Source: Ureibacillus yapensis
Lineage (GTDB): Bacteria; Bacillota; Bacilli; Bacillales_A; Planococcaceae
Assembly: GCF_003515775.1 (NCBI RefSeq)
Contig: NZ_QWEI01000003.1
Location: 62,001 to 126,000 of the forward strand
Length of the DNA stretch: 64,000 nucleotides
Direction of reading: 5' to 3'
Shown here: piece by piece, positions 26,875 through 36,593 of the stretch
Layout: the number at the start of each line of letters is the position of its first letter
Numbering within the stretch: the first letter of the stretch is position 1
Notes under the pieces: generated by a model
What the model was told of the DNA's origin: nothing
Database searches by the model: none
The model's input: only the letters and a program-made list of their open reading frames with translations
Made by a program: the position numbers and the translations under genes

Positions 26875-28029
26875 TTATCCAATGCAGAAAGTTTCGACAT
26901 CGAATAAAGTTTTGCCATAATGGTCAATGCCATCTTCGTATAAAGATGTAATATGGGCACCCACGGCAATTAAATCTCTTGTAATCATCTCTAAAGGATG
27001 TCCTTTGATTAAGGCACTTGCACCCAGCGTAAGAGTTGCCTTCACCGCAATATCGACACAATACTGAACGATTTTTACCCGAATGGCGTTATATTCAGCA
27101 GGATGGTGTGCATTGCTTCTGCTCTCCAACATCTGAATATATTCGTTCATTAATCCGTTTGCTGCTTTATATTTCAAAGTTAGTTCGGCAAGTACCCGTT
27201 GGCTCTTTGGAGATTGACCTTCATTAGTGCCATCCATACGAACCCTTTTTTTCGTTCTTTCTTTAAATTCATCCAATACTCTTTCTGCAGCCCCTAAAGA
27301 CATTGCTGGAAACCCGACAAAAAATGCGGGGAAAAATGGAGCGTATTTATATAAATAATCTTCTTCAATCGTCGGGTTAAACGCTTGTCCCATTGCAACT
27401 TCCATATGGCTAAATACCAAATCTTCCGGTACAAATAGATTGTCCGCAATAAGCGTATTGCTTCCCGAACCCCTTAACCCGATAGAATTCCATTCTTGAA
27501 CAAGTTGGAGATCAGAGACTCTCATACACAAACAAATACGATCAGGGACGCCATTAACTTCGCGTACTGCACCTACCGCAACCCATGATGAATAATTGAT
27601 ACCGCTTACAAAATTCCATTTGCCTGACAGCAAATATCCGCCCTCGACTTTTTCAACGCTTCCAACCGGTGCAAAAATATCCGCTAATAAGCCGCCTTCA
27701 TTAATAATCTCATCCATTCGATGTTTTGGAAGGAAGGTTGTCCATGAATTGTGCAATGAATAAAAATAAGTAAGCCATGCAGCCGAAAGATTGTAATAGC
27801 CTACAGTCCTGATCAAATCAGTGTATATTTTAAAATCAATTTGTGGATGGCCATAAGACTCGGGAAGGATGAGTCGATGAATTCCTTCCTCTTTTATTAG
27901 GTTAATAACATTTTCAGAGAGGATCGCATTTTTATCTGCTTCCAATGCCTCTTTCTCCGCTAGAATGCCGATTTTTCTTGCACTTTTGATTAGCGCGTTA
28001 TAGATTTCTGCATTTTTCGTATCAACCAT
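26875..28029 (-). CDS. Flavin-dependent hydroxylase of the acyl-CoA dehydrogenase fold (HsaA/HpaB-like)
   Basis: 384 residues, ATG at 28029 with AGGGGG upstream. Acyl-CoA dehydrogenase fold but with the features of two-component group D monooxygenases: GKWNFVSGINYSSWVAVGA in the middle domain and no typical CoA dehydrogenase C-terminal Glu motif. Proteins like this hydroxylate phenols to catechols using reduced FMN/FAD from a separate reductase; none is encoded next to it. An acyl-CoA dehydrogenase is the alternative, but the extradiol dioxygenase and hydrolase beside it favour the hydroxylase. Confidence 0.75.
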   Translation of the reverse strand: MVDTKNAEIYNALIKSARKIGILAEKEALEADKNAILSENVINLIKEEGIHRLILPESYGHPQIDFKIYTDLIRTVGYYNLSAAWLTYFYSLHNSWTTFLPKHRMDEIINEGGLLADIFAPVGSVEKVEGGYLLSGKWNFVSGINYSSWVAVGAVREVNGVPDRICLCMRVSDLQLVQEWNSIGLRGSGSNTLIADNLFVPEDLVFSHMEVAMGQAFNPTIEEDYLYKYAPFFPAFFVGFPAMSLGAAERVLDEFKERTKKRVRMDGTNEGQSPKSQRVLAELTLKYKAANGLMNEYIQMLESRSNAHHPAEYNAIRVKIVQYCVDIAVKATLTLGASALIKGHPLEMITRDLIAVGAHITSLYEDGIDHYGKTLFDVETFCIG

Positions 28030-28041
28030 TGTATGTCCCCC

Positions 28042-28902
28042 TCATGTTAATGATAGTGCATTTTTTGTTCCCAAGAACTGATCTACCAGTTGAATGAATC
28101 GCTCTGCTTTTTCAATTTGCACCCAATGTCCACATTGTTTCAAAAGAACTAACTCAGCATTCGGCAAATGCTCAACTAAACTTAAACTGCTCTCTTTAGG
28201 AACAAATTGATCTTCATAGCCATGGATTAATAACACAGGTTGGGTAATTCGTTTCAATGCACTAACCGGAATCAGCAATTCTAGTGGATTTGCCGGGAAT
28301 AATGTTGGATATAATTTTTGAAAATCAGGTTTCATTATTACTTCATAACGGTTTCGCACAATTTCCTCCAGCTGATCGCCTACCACTTTTTCGTCATACA
28401 TAAAATAAGTTATCAAATTTCGAAAATCTTCAATCGTCGGGTTTTTGAAGAAATTTGTCATTCGAACAATTTCTGCAGTCGGCCCGTTTGTTATTCCGCC
28501 CCCACTGCCCATAAGAACCAACCTTTTAAATTTATCAGGAGCTTGCATAACAGCATTTAGTGAGATAATGCCTCCCATTGAATTCCCTACTAAGTTCGTT
28601 GTTTCTATATTATAGTGATCCATCAAATTTAAAACCTGCTGTACACGCAATGTGGTCCATTGCCAAAACGTTAAATTCGTATTTTCAGGGATTTCTGTGT
28701 TGCCAAAGCCTACTAAGTCAGGAGCAATTACATGGTATTTCTCCCCTAGAACTTCCATTGTATTTTTCCAATTTGATTCAGCAGTTGCACCTGGTCCTGA
28801 GCCATGCAAGAAAAAAATTGTTTCCGAATGATGAGTACCAGCTTCACAATAAACAGTTTCAAAATCCCCAGTTCGGAGACGCTTCGTTTCATACTTTGCC
28901 AA
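28042..28902 (-). CDS. Alpha/beta hydrolase, meta-cleavage product (C-C) hydrolase-like
   Basis: 286 residues from the TTG at 28902 (GGAGGGG six bases upstream); the frame starts at 28917 without a site. Complete triad: nucleophile in GNSMGG near residue 108, Asp in GYEDQFVP, His in CGHWVQIE. Oxyanion segment HGSGPGATAESNW is the signature of BphD/HsaD-type hydrolases that cleave the C-C bond of the ring-fission product. First gene of the three-gene operon, 12 bases ahead of the hydroxylase; divergent from the XylR-N type regulator. Confidence 0.85.
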   Translation of the reverse strand: MAKYETKRLRTGDFETVYCEAGTHHSETIFFLHGSGPGATAESNWKNTMEVLGEKYHVIAPDLVGFGNTEIPENTNLTFWQWTTLRVQQVLNLMDHYNIETTNLVGNSMGGIISLNAVMQAPDKFKRLVLMGSGGGITNGPTAEIVRMTNFFKNPTIEDFRNLITYFMYDEKVVGDQLEEIVRNRYEVIMKPDFQKLYPTLFPANPLELLIPVSALKRITQPVLLIHGYEDQFVPKESSLSLVEHLPNAELVLLKQCGHWVQIEKAERFIQLVDQFLGTKNALSLT

Positions 28903-28999
28903 TTGTTTCCCCTCCAATTTCTCACTTTTAAAGCTATCCCTATGTTATTGGATTTTAAAAAAAATTATAATCAGTGTTTCAATTGTATATTCGAGAAAT

Positions 29000-29027
29000 T
29001 TTCATAATTTTTATGGTTATTTCATAA
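29000..29027. promoter_or_regulatory. Direct repeats in the divergent promoter region
   Basis: TTTCATAA at 29000-29007 and 29020-29027, exactly 20 bases apart (two helical turns), between the hydrolase gene and its putative activator. Likely binding half-sites of the PucR-type HTH protein; inference only. Confidence 0.35.
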
Positions 29028-29059
29028 AGATAAATAAACAATATATTTTAGGAGAATCG

Positions 29060-30841
29060 ATGATGAAAACTTATTCTATTGAAACTGACATTATTATTAC
29101 TTCCCATTCATTTGGTCTTCTTCGAAAGACAATCATTGAAAATATGGGCATAGAAAGAGCAAAGAAAATCTTGATGGAATTCGGAAAAGAATTAGGAAAA
29201 TCAAGGGCTTTGGAACTTTTAAAAAGTGGGTTGACAAAGAAAGAATTGGAAAACTCGATCCCTTATGAGCATGTTAAATTAGGGCATTTATCCGCAATCA
29301 CGTGGGAGGGGGCGATAGATTTTGATGAAGAGGGAACTGTTAAGATAGACGATTTAAAAGGAGTTTGGCATGATTCTTTTGAGATGCACATCCATAAAGC
29401 CTTTATTGGGGAAGCCTCTGAATGTTCATGTTATACGCTCAGTGGTTTTGCAAGCGGGATTTTATCGACAATCTTCAAAGAAGAAATAATCGTGTTAGAA
29501 CGAACATGTGTATCAAAAGGCGACAATAATTGTACGTTTCAAGTAAAGAAAAAAACAGAGTGGGTTCTGGAAGGATTCGAATTTAGTGAACAAACGATAT
29601 TAAATGAAATTGAAGACACTTATGACAAATTATTGGAGAACAATAATTTACTTCATAAAATGACTCATTATCACAGCAAATTAACAGAATGTGTTGCACA
29701 GCAAAATGATATACAAAGAGTATTGCAAACCGCTAATTCGATTCTTGATATCCCTATTTTTGTTACAGATCGTTCTGGAAGGCTAACATTGCATGAAGGT
29801 TTAAGTGAGTCTATACGGATACGTATTCAATCTTACCCAATCAACATGAAGCAATTAACTAAGACCAGGATATTTAAAATAGAAAATTTCTATCTTTTAA
29901 CTTCCCCTATTTATATTGACAATCAATTAGTAGGTGCATGTTCTTTTTTATATTTAAATAATAAAATTGATCCGAATGACTATCTATTTTTAGAAAGACT
30001 CGCTACTGTTTCAAGTCTTTGTTTCCTTAATGAAAAAATTAAATTCGAAACAACGGAGCGTCTGAAAATCTCTTTTTTAGACCGATTGATTAACAGGCAG
30101 TTTAAAGATAATAGGGAACTTTTAAATCAAGCTAAGTATATTAAGCCTCAGCTTGCTAATGACTATATAACGCTGGCGTTAAAGAATAATCTAATAACAG
30201 AAGAACCAATCGATATCTATAATCAAGTTTTGCAACTTGCCAGATTATTGCAGCTATATCATTTGGATGGATTTGCTGCTCAAAAAGCGGACCATATTAT
30301 TGTGTTCATCCATTCAATAAATGATTATTCCCTTTTTAAAAGAAAAATGCATTCAATCATCGATGAATTTTCAAATCGGTATAAAAATAATTCCTTTTCT
30401 ATCGGAATGAGCAATATGTTTACAGAATTAGAAAACTTCCACGAATCGCTTATACAGGCAGAACAAGCCATGAATACTCCGCGGAACAAACGTCTAGTTG
30501 AATATGCTGAGTTAGGGCTGTTAGGTGCTTTTCTTCAAAATATGGAGAGAGAACAAATTATCGATATTGCGCAAAAGGAATTAAAAGAGTTATTACATGA
30601 CAATCCAAAATCCAAAGAGTTGCTTTATACCCTGATCACATATTTAAAGAATGCTGGGAAGCTAGAAAAAACTACCCAAGATCTCTCCTTGTCATTAGGG
30701 GGCGTACAATATCGCTTAAGAAAGATAGAAGAGGTTATTGGAAAAAATTTAAAAGATGCTGAGACTACATCTTACTTATTTTTAATTCTGGAATCTCTCT
30801 TTGTCATAGGGGAAATAAATTCAATTAAGCAGCAATATTAA
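29060..30841 (+). CDS. XylR-N / V4R / PucR-type HTH transcriptional regulator
   Basis: 593 residues, ATG after TTTTAGGAGAATCG. Residues 5-110 resemble the XylR N-terminal aromatic-sensing domain and residues about 115-175 the V4R domain (CSCYTLSGFASGILS, then ERTCVSKGDNNCTFQV) with its metal-binding Cys. The C-terminus (about 530-585) is a PucR/CdaR-type HTH_30 (LITYLKNAGKLEKTT, GGVQYRLRKIEEVIG). Unlike XylR/DmpR there is no sigma-54 AAA+ domain. It is divergent from the meta-cleavage genes and most likely activates them in response to the aromatic substrate. Confidence 0.85.
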   Translation: MMKTYSIETDIIITSHSFGLLRKTIIENMGIERAKKILMEFGKELGKSRALELLKSGLTKKELENSIPYEHVKLGHLSAITWEGAIDFDEEGTVKIDDLKGVWHDSFEMHIHKAFIGEASECSCYTLSGFASGILSTIFKEEIIVLERTCVSKGDNNCTFQVKKKTEWVLEGFEFSEQTILNEIEDTYDKLLENNNLLHKMTHYHSKLTECVAQQNDIQRVLQTANSILDIPIFVTDRSGRLTLHEGLSESIRIRIQSYPINMKQLTKTRIFKIENFYLLTSPIYIDNQLVGACSFLYLNNKIDPNDYLFLERLATVSSLCFLNEKIKFETTERLKISFLDRLINRQFKDNRELLNQAKYIKPQLANDYITLALKNNLITEEPIDIYNQVLQLARLLQLYHLDGFAAQKADHIIVFIHSINDYSLFKRKMHSIIDEFSNRYKNNSFSIGMSNMFTELENFHESLIQAEQAMNTPRNKRLVEYAELGLLGAFLQNMEREQIIDIAQKELKELLHDNPKSKELLYTLITYLKNAGKLEKTTQDLSLSLGGVQYRLRKIEEVIGKNLKDAETTSYLFLILESLFVIGEINSIKQQY

Positions 30842-30906
30842 TCTCAAGTTTGAAATGCGCTATTAATTACTTAATTGTTGATGGTTCTGAAATTCAACTT
30901 ACTTTT

Positions 30907-30942
30907 TATGAAATTGATTCAATTAAATGAATCAATTTCATA
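30907..30942 (+). terminator. 15-bp perfect hairpin after the regulator
   Basis: TATGAAATTGATTCA (30907-30921) and its exact complement (30928-30942), 6-base loop. It follows the regulator stop by 65 bases. AT-rich stem; probable terminator. Confidence 0.55.
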
Positions 30943-31066
30943 AATACATAAAATCCATAAATAGTTTGACTACTTTAGTGAGGAAGGTTCTGTTTATCTT
31001 CCTAATTATTAGTATGTTCACAAAAATGATGACCCCGTCCTTTTATTTCCTCATTCCTCTTTTATC

Positions 31067-33703
31067 TTATGGCTCGATAGCAACAATAGTTTTTAATCGA
31101 ATGTCCTTTGAAGAACTCCCCACATAGATCGGAACTTCTCCACTTGGCGTGACCCATTCGTCATTTTCTTCATCCCAATAAGAGAATGCTTTTGGATCAA
31201 GTTTAATCTCCACAAGTTCTTGTTTCCCTGGTAATAATTCGATCTTTTTAAAGCCTGCTAGTTGTTTTGATGGAGTATCCACTTTTGTTGGTAGTTTACC
31301 GACATAAACCTGAACGACTTCTGAACCGGATACGACACCTAAATTGCATAAGTAGAGGGAGATGGTAATATCTAAATTATTATTTTCACCTTTTCTCACT
31401 GCTTTCGCTTGTATGTTTCGGTAATTGAACGTTGTATAGGATAATCCATGGCCAAACGCAAAAGCTGGTTCAATTCCATTTTTTTCGTAGCCTTTGTAAC
31501 CAACGAATATTCCCTCTGAATACTCAGATACTCCATCGATGCCCGGGAATTGATTTTCACTTGATACTGGAGTGCTCTTTTCATCAACAGGGAATGTTAT
31601 TGGCAGTTTACCGGATGGATTGACATTGCCAAATAACACGTTTGCAATGGCATTCCCTTGCTCTTGTCCCGGGAACCAAGCTTGCAGAATTGCAGGCACG
31701 TGGTCTTGCCATGTATCCATTTGTACCGCTCTGCCACTCATTTGCACAACAATTGTGTTTGGATTTGCTTTTGCCACTTCTTTGATTAATCGATTTTGGT
31801 TATTTGGCAAATCTAGATTTACATTGTCCAAATAACCTTCACTATCATAAGTACGAGTTACCACAACGACAACATCTGATTGTTTTGCTAAATCAATCGC
31901 TTCTTGCATTTTAGCTTCTACTGCATCGGCCGGCGGTTCCCAACCAAATCGGATTAGTCCACCAAAGTCCTGAATCCCTCCAGCTTCACCTGTGCTGTAT
32001 TCGATTCGTACATCATGTTGTTCACCTTCAATAAGAGACAAAGTTCTTTTGGATGTTTTTAATTTCCTGCTATGATTGTCAATGACTAATTCATTATCAA
32101 TGTAAAGTTTACCTGAACCCAGACTTGAAAGTGATAGGGTATATTCACCTGATACTGGTACAGTGAACTGCCCAGTCCAGCGCGCGGACATCTCACCATT
32201 AAACTCAGCAGGAATTTTAGCAAGCTTTGGCGATTGTGCATTAAATCCTTCATAGTTATAGAATCCAAGACTGAAGTTTACTTGATGATCTGTACGGACG
32301 AAAGAAGGCTTCCCTTCAAACTTGGTATTGGTCCAATATTCTCCGGTTAACCCATTCTCATTATGACCGTTAACAGGCGTTAATAAAGACGACGGTACTG
32401 CAGAAGGCCCAGGTAAAATATCACCCGCACTAATAGGATCAGTTCCTGCAGCATAGGATACCTTCACATTTTCACCCACAGCATTTTTAATGCCTTCCAA
32501 GGGACTGACAGTATATGTAGGGACTACCAGTGAACTTCCTCCTCCAGCTGAATAAGTATCTGCCTCCGGACCAATCACCGCAATCGATTCAATCTCTTTT
32601 TTATCCAAAGGCAGGACTTTATTTTCATTTTTCATTAATACCAGACTTTGTTCCGCCAATCGTCGTGCAATTTGCCCATGCTCTTTAGCTGGAATCTGAA
32701 CATTTTCAGTAGGATAATCGAATAAACCTTTACTAAACATTTGCGTTAAAATTCGAGCAGCCATATCATCGATTTTTTCTTTACTAACCTTACCTTCTCG
32801 AACGGCGGCAATTAATTGGTCTCCCCAATGTCCACCTGGCATACCGGGTGTTTCCAAATCCAAACCGGCATTAGCAGATTCGGTTGTATAAAAATTTGCA
32901 AAATAGTCGCTCATCACAAAGCCTTTAAAATTCAACTGATTTTTCAACAATGTTGTAAGGATCGTCTCATTATTACAAGCATTCACACCGTTCACTTTAT
33001 TAAAAGAACACATAACAGCGCTTAAATTGGCGTGTTTAATCACTTCCTCAAAGGGACGTGCATAGACTTCACGAATCGCCCGCTCACTTGCAACGGAATT
33101 GATTGTAAAACGTTCGGTCTCTTGGTTATTCAATAACCAATGTTTCCCCGTTGCCATGACAGGATAGCTTTGAATTCCGTTAACAATAGGAATAGCCAGT
33201 TTTGATTGCAATAATGGGTCCTCACCCAAGGATTCAAAATTACGCTCGCCCCATGGAAGGCGTGCGATATCGAGTCCAGGTCCTAAAACAACATTATGTG
33301 TAGTGTTGAAAGCTTCATTTCCTAAAAGCTCTCCATAAGCCTTAGCTGAATCAACATCCCATGTAGCTGCAAGGGCAATCGGTGCTGGGAGGGCAGTTGA
33401 CTTTTTATCTTGAATATCCGGATTCGCAATTCGGATGCCCGCTGGACCATCTGCCATTTTTAATGCCGGAACCCCTAGCCCTCGAATTTCTTCATTGTAA
33501 AATCCATAATAATGATTAAGGTTTCCTGTTACTAATTGAACTTTTTGATTGATTGTCATATTTTTTAGCAACAAATCTGTCCGTTGCTGTGCTGAAAGAG
33601 ACTTATCCATCCATTGGTGGGAGGTTTTGGCTGAAATGGAATTCAAGGAGGTAGTGAAAAGCAAGAATATTAATAGGCATGGAATTAATTTTGTTAATTT
33701 CAT
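31067..33703 (-). CDS. Secreted GH3 beta-glucosidase-like enzyme with PA14 domain
   Basis: 878 residues with a Sec signal peptide (KKL-type start, hydrophobic 5-20, cleavage near SISA-KT). ATG with AAGGAG upstream. The GH3 catalytic domain includes KMADGPAGIR, GKHWLLNNQE and the nucleophile Asp at about 266 in GFVMSDYFANF. A second GH3 domain begins near 360, a PA14 carbohydrate-binding insert covers about 440-580 (GLTGEYWTN, GSGKLYIDNE), and a Fn3-like end closes it. Probably hydrolyses beta-linked oligosaccharides outside the cell. No transporter for sugars is adjacent; it appears monocistronic. Confidence 0.9.
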   Translation of the reverse strand: MKLTKLIPCLLIFLLFTTSLNSISAKTSHQWMDKSLSAQQRTDLLLKNMTINQKVQLVTGNLNHYYGFYNEEIRGLGVPALKMADGPAGIRIANPDIQDKKSTALPAPIALAATWDVDSAKAYGELLGNEAFNTTHNVVLGPGLDIARLPWGERNFESLGEDPLLQSKLAIPIVNGIQSYPVMATGKHWLLNNQETERFTINSVASERAIREVYARPFEEVIKHANLSAVMCSFNKVNGVNACNNETILTTLLKNQLNFKGFVMSDYFANFYTTESANAGLDLETPGMPGGHWGDQLIAAVREGKVSKEKIDDMAARILTQMFSKGLFDYPTENVQIPAKEHGQIARRLAEQSLVLMKNENKVLPLDKKEIESIAVIGPEADTYSAGGGSSLVVPTYTVSPLEGIKNAVGENVKVSYAAGTDPISAGDILPGPSAVPSSLLTPVNGHNENGLTGEYWTNTKFEGKPSFVRTDHQVNFSLGFYNYEGFNAQSPKLAKIPAEFNGEMSARWTGQFTVPVSGEYTLSLSSLGSGKLYIDNELVIDNHSRKLKTSKRTLSLIEGEQHDVRIEYSTGEAGGIQDFGGLIRFGWEPPADAVEAKMQEAIDLAKQSDVVVVVTRTYDSEGYLDNVNLDLPNNQNRLIKEVAKANPNTIVVQMSGRAVQMDTWQDHVPAILQAWFPGQEQGNAIANVLFGNVNPSGKLPITFPVDEKSTPVSSENQFPGIDGVSEYSEGIFVGYKGYEKNGIEPAFAFGHGLSYTTFNYRNIQAKAVRKGENNNLDITISLYLCNLGVVSGSEVVQVYVGKLPTKVDTPSKQLAGFKKIELLPGKQELVEIKLDPKAFSYWDEENDEWVTPSGEVPIYVGSSSKDIRLKTIVAIEP

Positions 33704-33898
33704 CCTATAGCTCCTTTCTTAGATAAAATGATATATCTCAAGCATGTTATTATTTTCTTTTCTTTTCTTTCTTTTCTAGAAGTGTTACGTTTAGTCTATC
33801 CATAGGGAAACAAATCTACCGTGCTATATCCTAATTAACTTCTTATACATCGATTTAAGTGTTAGAGTCATTTCAATCCTTGAACTGCTACTTCAATA

Positions 33899-33927
33899 AA
33901 AAAACCCTGCATAAAAACAGGATTTTT
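33899..33927. terminator. Bidirectional terminator after the DUF4179 gene
   Basis: AAACCCTG, loop, CAGGATTTTTT, with seven A on the left and six T on the right, so it can serve either strand. It lies about 65 bases past the stop of the minus-strand DUF4179 gene. Confidence 0.65.
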
Positions 33928-33989
33928 TAAAAATATTATTAACTTTACCAATAAACCCTTTCCCTTGTTTAAAAAATCTTCTCCTGTAC

Positions 33990-35645
33990 TTATTTTCCAG
34001 ATAGTAGCTCAACACGGAGTTCATTGTTTCGGTCTTGAGTTGAATAATTCGCAATATAGATGTCCAGCTCATTGTTGTCGAAGTTCTCGTATACGTCCAT
34101 ATTTTTATTATTTTCATCCCCCATAATTCCAATAAGTAAGGGCTCTCCATAGTTTCGATCTTTCCCTTGCAGATAATAGGTTTGGTTCACCCCACCAAAA
34201 GCTGGATCCGGGCTAAGGGATTCCACATAGAGATTATCATCCTTCATATAATAAGTCCATGTAATCGGATATCCCTCGATATGGGTAGTTAAGCGTTGAT
34301 GTTCAGTTGATATATCCGTCAAGTGGATTGGTGTATCATTCCCTTTAAATGCATCTACTCGGTGTTTTGCAATCAGGGTCACAGGTTGATTGGCCAAAGA
34401 AGCCGCATCCAATCCATCCATTTCAAAGCGCAACTCTGTTTCTTTAGGATTACCAGGCACATCGGGAAGCCATATGTCTCCGTTTAACCGTGTATCCCCT
34501 ACCTCAAGATGATAGTCCATGTAAGGAACGCGGGTATATTTTTCTTTATAATCAAGGACTAGGCGGATTTGGGTTGGGGTAACCGTTATATCTTCAATCT
34601 CTGTTCCGGCAACCATTTCATCAACAGGAAGATTGAGGACTTCCCTGAAAGATACATTTTCCAGTTGTTTTTTTGACAATGCCAAGTTTAAGCTCCATGT
34701 CCCATCAGCGGTCTCAACTTTCCGATCGTAAGCAAGCTGGAACTTGCTGCCATCAACGAGCAAAGTGTCCGATTCGAATATTTGTTGGCTCAAATATTCG
34801 TTAGAGGCTCCAGGGGTTCCGAAAACCGCTGGCTCAGCTTCTGGAATTAGCTCATTCTTAGGATTGACGGCTTGAATACGTACCCAGCTTCTGTTTGCCA
34901 TTTCTGGATCCATAAACGCAACGGAAGATTGAAGCAGTACTCGATTTTCAGCTTGTTCGAAAGATTGTATCGAAACGCGATCAATCCCATCCTTCTGAAT
35001 TGAGAATATTTGTGTTTCAGGATTATTAGGATTGTATTTAATCGCTTGATTTCCATCGTCAAGGAAATGCACATTTTCAATCGTAAATGTAACATCGGCC
35101 GTCTTTCCTTCAACAATCCAGTCGGTTTCAAAGTAACCCTGGAATAATCCAAGCTCCTCATTCCAGTTGTGTACATAATTACCCTCGATGTAATTGCCAT
35201 TTTGATTCTTTAAGCCAATTGCATCAAAGCTTAGATTCTTTCCACTCCATGCTGCTTCAGGTTTCAAAGTGTAGAGCAAGAACGTTCTGTTATCGTCTAT
35301 GAATGCCGTATGTACAGTTAACGTAACACCATTTTTGGTAACGGATTGCCCTATATTTTGGCCAAAGCCCTGTTCCAATGCGGATTGGATTCCGGCTTTA
35401 TGGAAAAGAATGTTGGACCAGTCATACGTTAAAGCTGCATAGACCGGTGTAGCCAATAATGCGATGGAGAGACCTGTCACTAATGCAAGTCGCTTTCGAT
35501 TGCGTGGACGAAGTGGACCTTTAGCAATGTTGGCATCCTTCAACTCGTCCTGCTGAATGCTGTTCCACATTTGGTCAAAATCAGGATAAGGTATGTTCAT
35601 AGATGTCTTCATCTGCTCTTTCAGCTTTTCCTCAATGCGTTCCAT
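33990..35645 (-). CDS. DUF4179 membrane protein, probable anti-sigma factor
   Basis: 551 residues. Residues 1-50 are cytoplasmic and charged, one membrane helix follows (LALVTGLSIALLATPVYAAL, about 52-71), then a large extracytoplasmic region starting TYDWSNILF as in DUF4179/DUF5643 proteins. It overlaps the ECF sigma gene by 14 bases, the arrangement of sigma/anti-sigma pairs in Bacillales. The N-terminal part should bind and hold the sigma factor; the outer part may sense an envelope signal. The signal is unknown. Confidence 0.8.
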   Translation of the reverse strand: MERIEEKLKEQMKTSMNIPYPDFDQMWNSIQQDELKDANIAKGPLRPRNRKRLALVTGLSIALLATPVYAALTYDWSNILFHKAGIQSALEQGFGQNIGQSVTKNGVTLTVHTAFIDDNRTFLLYTLKPEAAWSGKNLSFDAIGLKNQNGNYIEGNYVHNWNEELGLFQGYFETDWIVEGKTADVTFTIENVHFLDDGNQAIKYNPNNPETQIFSIQKDGIDRVSIQSFEQAENRVLLQSSVAFMDPEMANRSWVRIQAVNPKNELIPEAEPAVFGTPGASNEYLSQQIFESDTLLVDGSKFQLAYDRKVETADGTWSLNLALSKKQLENVSFREVLNLPVDEMVAGTEIEDITVTPTQIRLVLDYKEKYTRVPYMDYHLEVGDTRLNGDIWLPDVPGNPKETELRFEMDGLDAASLANQPVTLIAKHRVDAFKGNDTPIHLTDISTEHQRLTTHIEGYPITWTYYMKDDNLYVESLSPDPAFGGVNQTYYLQGKDRNYGEPLLIGIMGDENNKNMDVYENFDNNELDIYIANYSTQDRNNELRVELLSGK

Positions 35646-36165
35646 ATTGCTTCTCTCCCTTCAACCAAAAGGTTTGATTATGCTCTAGTTTTTTTCGCAT
35701 CATCTTTAATGCTTTGTGATTTCTTGACTTTACTGTACCAACAGGAATTTTAAGAATATCGGCAATTTCATTAATCGACAGTTCGCCGATGTATCGAAGC
35801 GTAACAACTGTCATTAACTTCTCAGGAAGCTGCTTCAGCAGTTCCTCCCATTCCTCCGTCGTTTCTTTTTCCAATACAATGGCATCCAATGATTTAACCG
35901 AATCGGTGGTTTGCTTATGGAGCCATCTGACCTGGTCCTGCTTTTCATGTTTCGACTTATTCCTTTTAAGTATATTTAAGCATTGATTCATCACGATACG
36001 CATGATCCAGGCATGTAAATGCTCAACATTTCTCCAGTCCTGCCGAAAAACAGTTACAAATACGTCGTGGCAGAGATCTTCAGCATCTTGTGCGTTGCGC
36101 AGCATGTAATAACATGTCCGGTAGACATCCTTGTTAAAAGAATCGAATAACTCTCTTTCCGTCAA
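35632..36165 (-). CDS. ECF-type RNA polymerase sigma factor
   Basis: 177 residues, TTG start at 36165 after AAAGGGG. Sigma-70 region 2 (DAEDLCHDVFVTVFRQ, then WIMRIVMNQCLNILK) and region 4 HTH (LPEKLMTVVTLRYIGELSINEIADILKIPVGTVKSRNHKALKMM) are complete. It directs transcription of an envelope-stress-type regulon, probably including its own operon. Translationally coupled to the DUF4179 anti-sigma gene. Confidence 0.88.
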   Translation of the reverse strand: MTERELFDSFNKDVYRTCYYMLRNAQDAEDLCHDVFVTVFRQDWRNVEHLHAWIMRIVMNQCLNILKRNKSKHEKQDQVRWLHKQTTDSVKSLDAIVLEKETTEEWEELLKQLPEKLMTVVTLRYIGELSINEIADILKIPVGTVKSRNHKALKMMRKKLEHNQTFWLKGEKQYGTH

Positions 36166-36593
36166 TATAAGGCACCCCTTTCTTTTAGGTTACACTTACT
36201 AAACAAATGAGGTTTGAAAATGGTTCATCTTTTTTTGAATGAAATCAACAGAGAGTAATCATTTTATCCTTCACCGTGAAAGTGTTTAATCTTTATAGAT
36301 TTACTAATCTATTTGCTCTCACCTTACGAAAAAGAGCGTATAAAGGTGTGATTATATGTATTAGTTGGTGCGTGTTAATTTAATTAACATTCATAAAGTG
36401 TCGGATAATATGGAATATTGAAATAAAATATTGCCCACTTTTATTGTTTTTTTCCTTTATTAACCTTTTCATCTTATTGATATAAATATCACTTTGCAGG
36501 AACCCTGAAAAATTACAATAAGTGCCTTGCAAAGTGATTAGCTAATATTGCTGAGTTGGAATAACTTCACCTCCTTATTCTTAAGTTCTTACT
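36166..36593. other. Intergenic region with a long hairpin
   Basis: Non-coding on both strands. At 36488-36498 and 36528-36538 lies a perfect 11-bp inverted repeat (ATCACTTTGCA and complement, 29-base loop) without a T-run, downstream of the serine hydrolase gene. It also holds the promoter of the sigma operon; I cannot point to clear -35/-10 boxes. Confidence 0.45.

Noticed and set aside
30927-31127. 66-codon hydrophobic plus-strand ORF
   Set aside because: It begins inside the perfect 15-bp hairpin after the regulator, has no ribosome site, and its 3' end overlaps the GH3 gene on the other strand.
34847-35200. 117-codon minus-strand ORF
   Set aside because: Same-strand alternative frame fully inside the DUF4179 gene, without a start signal.
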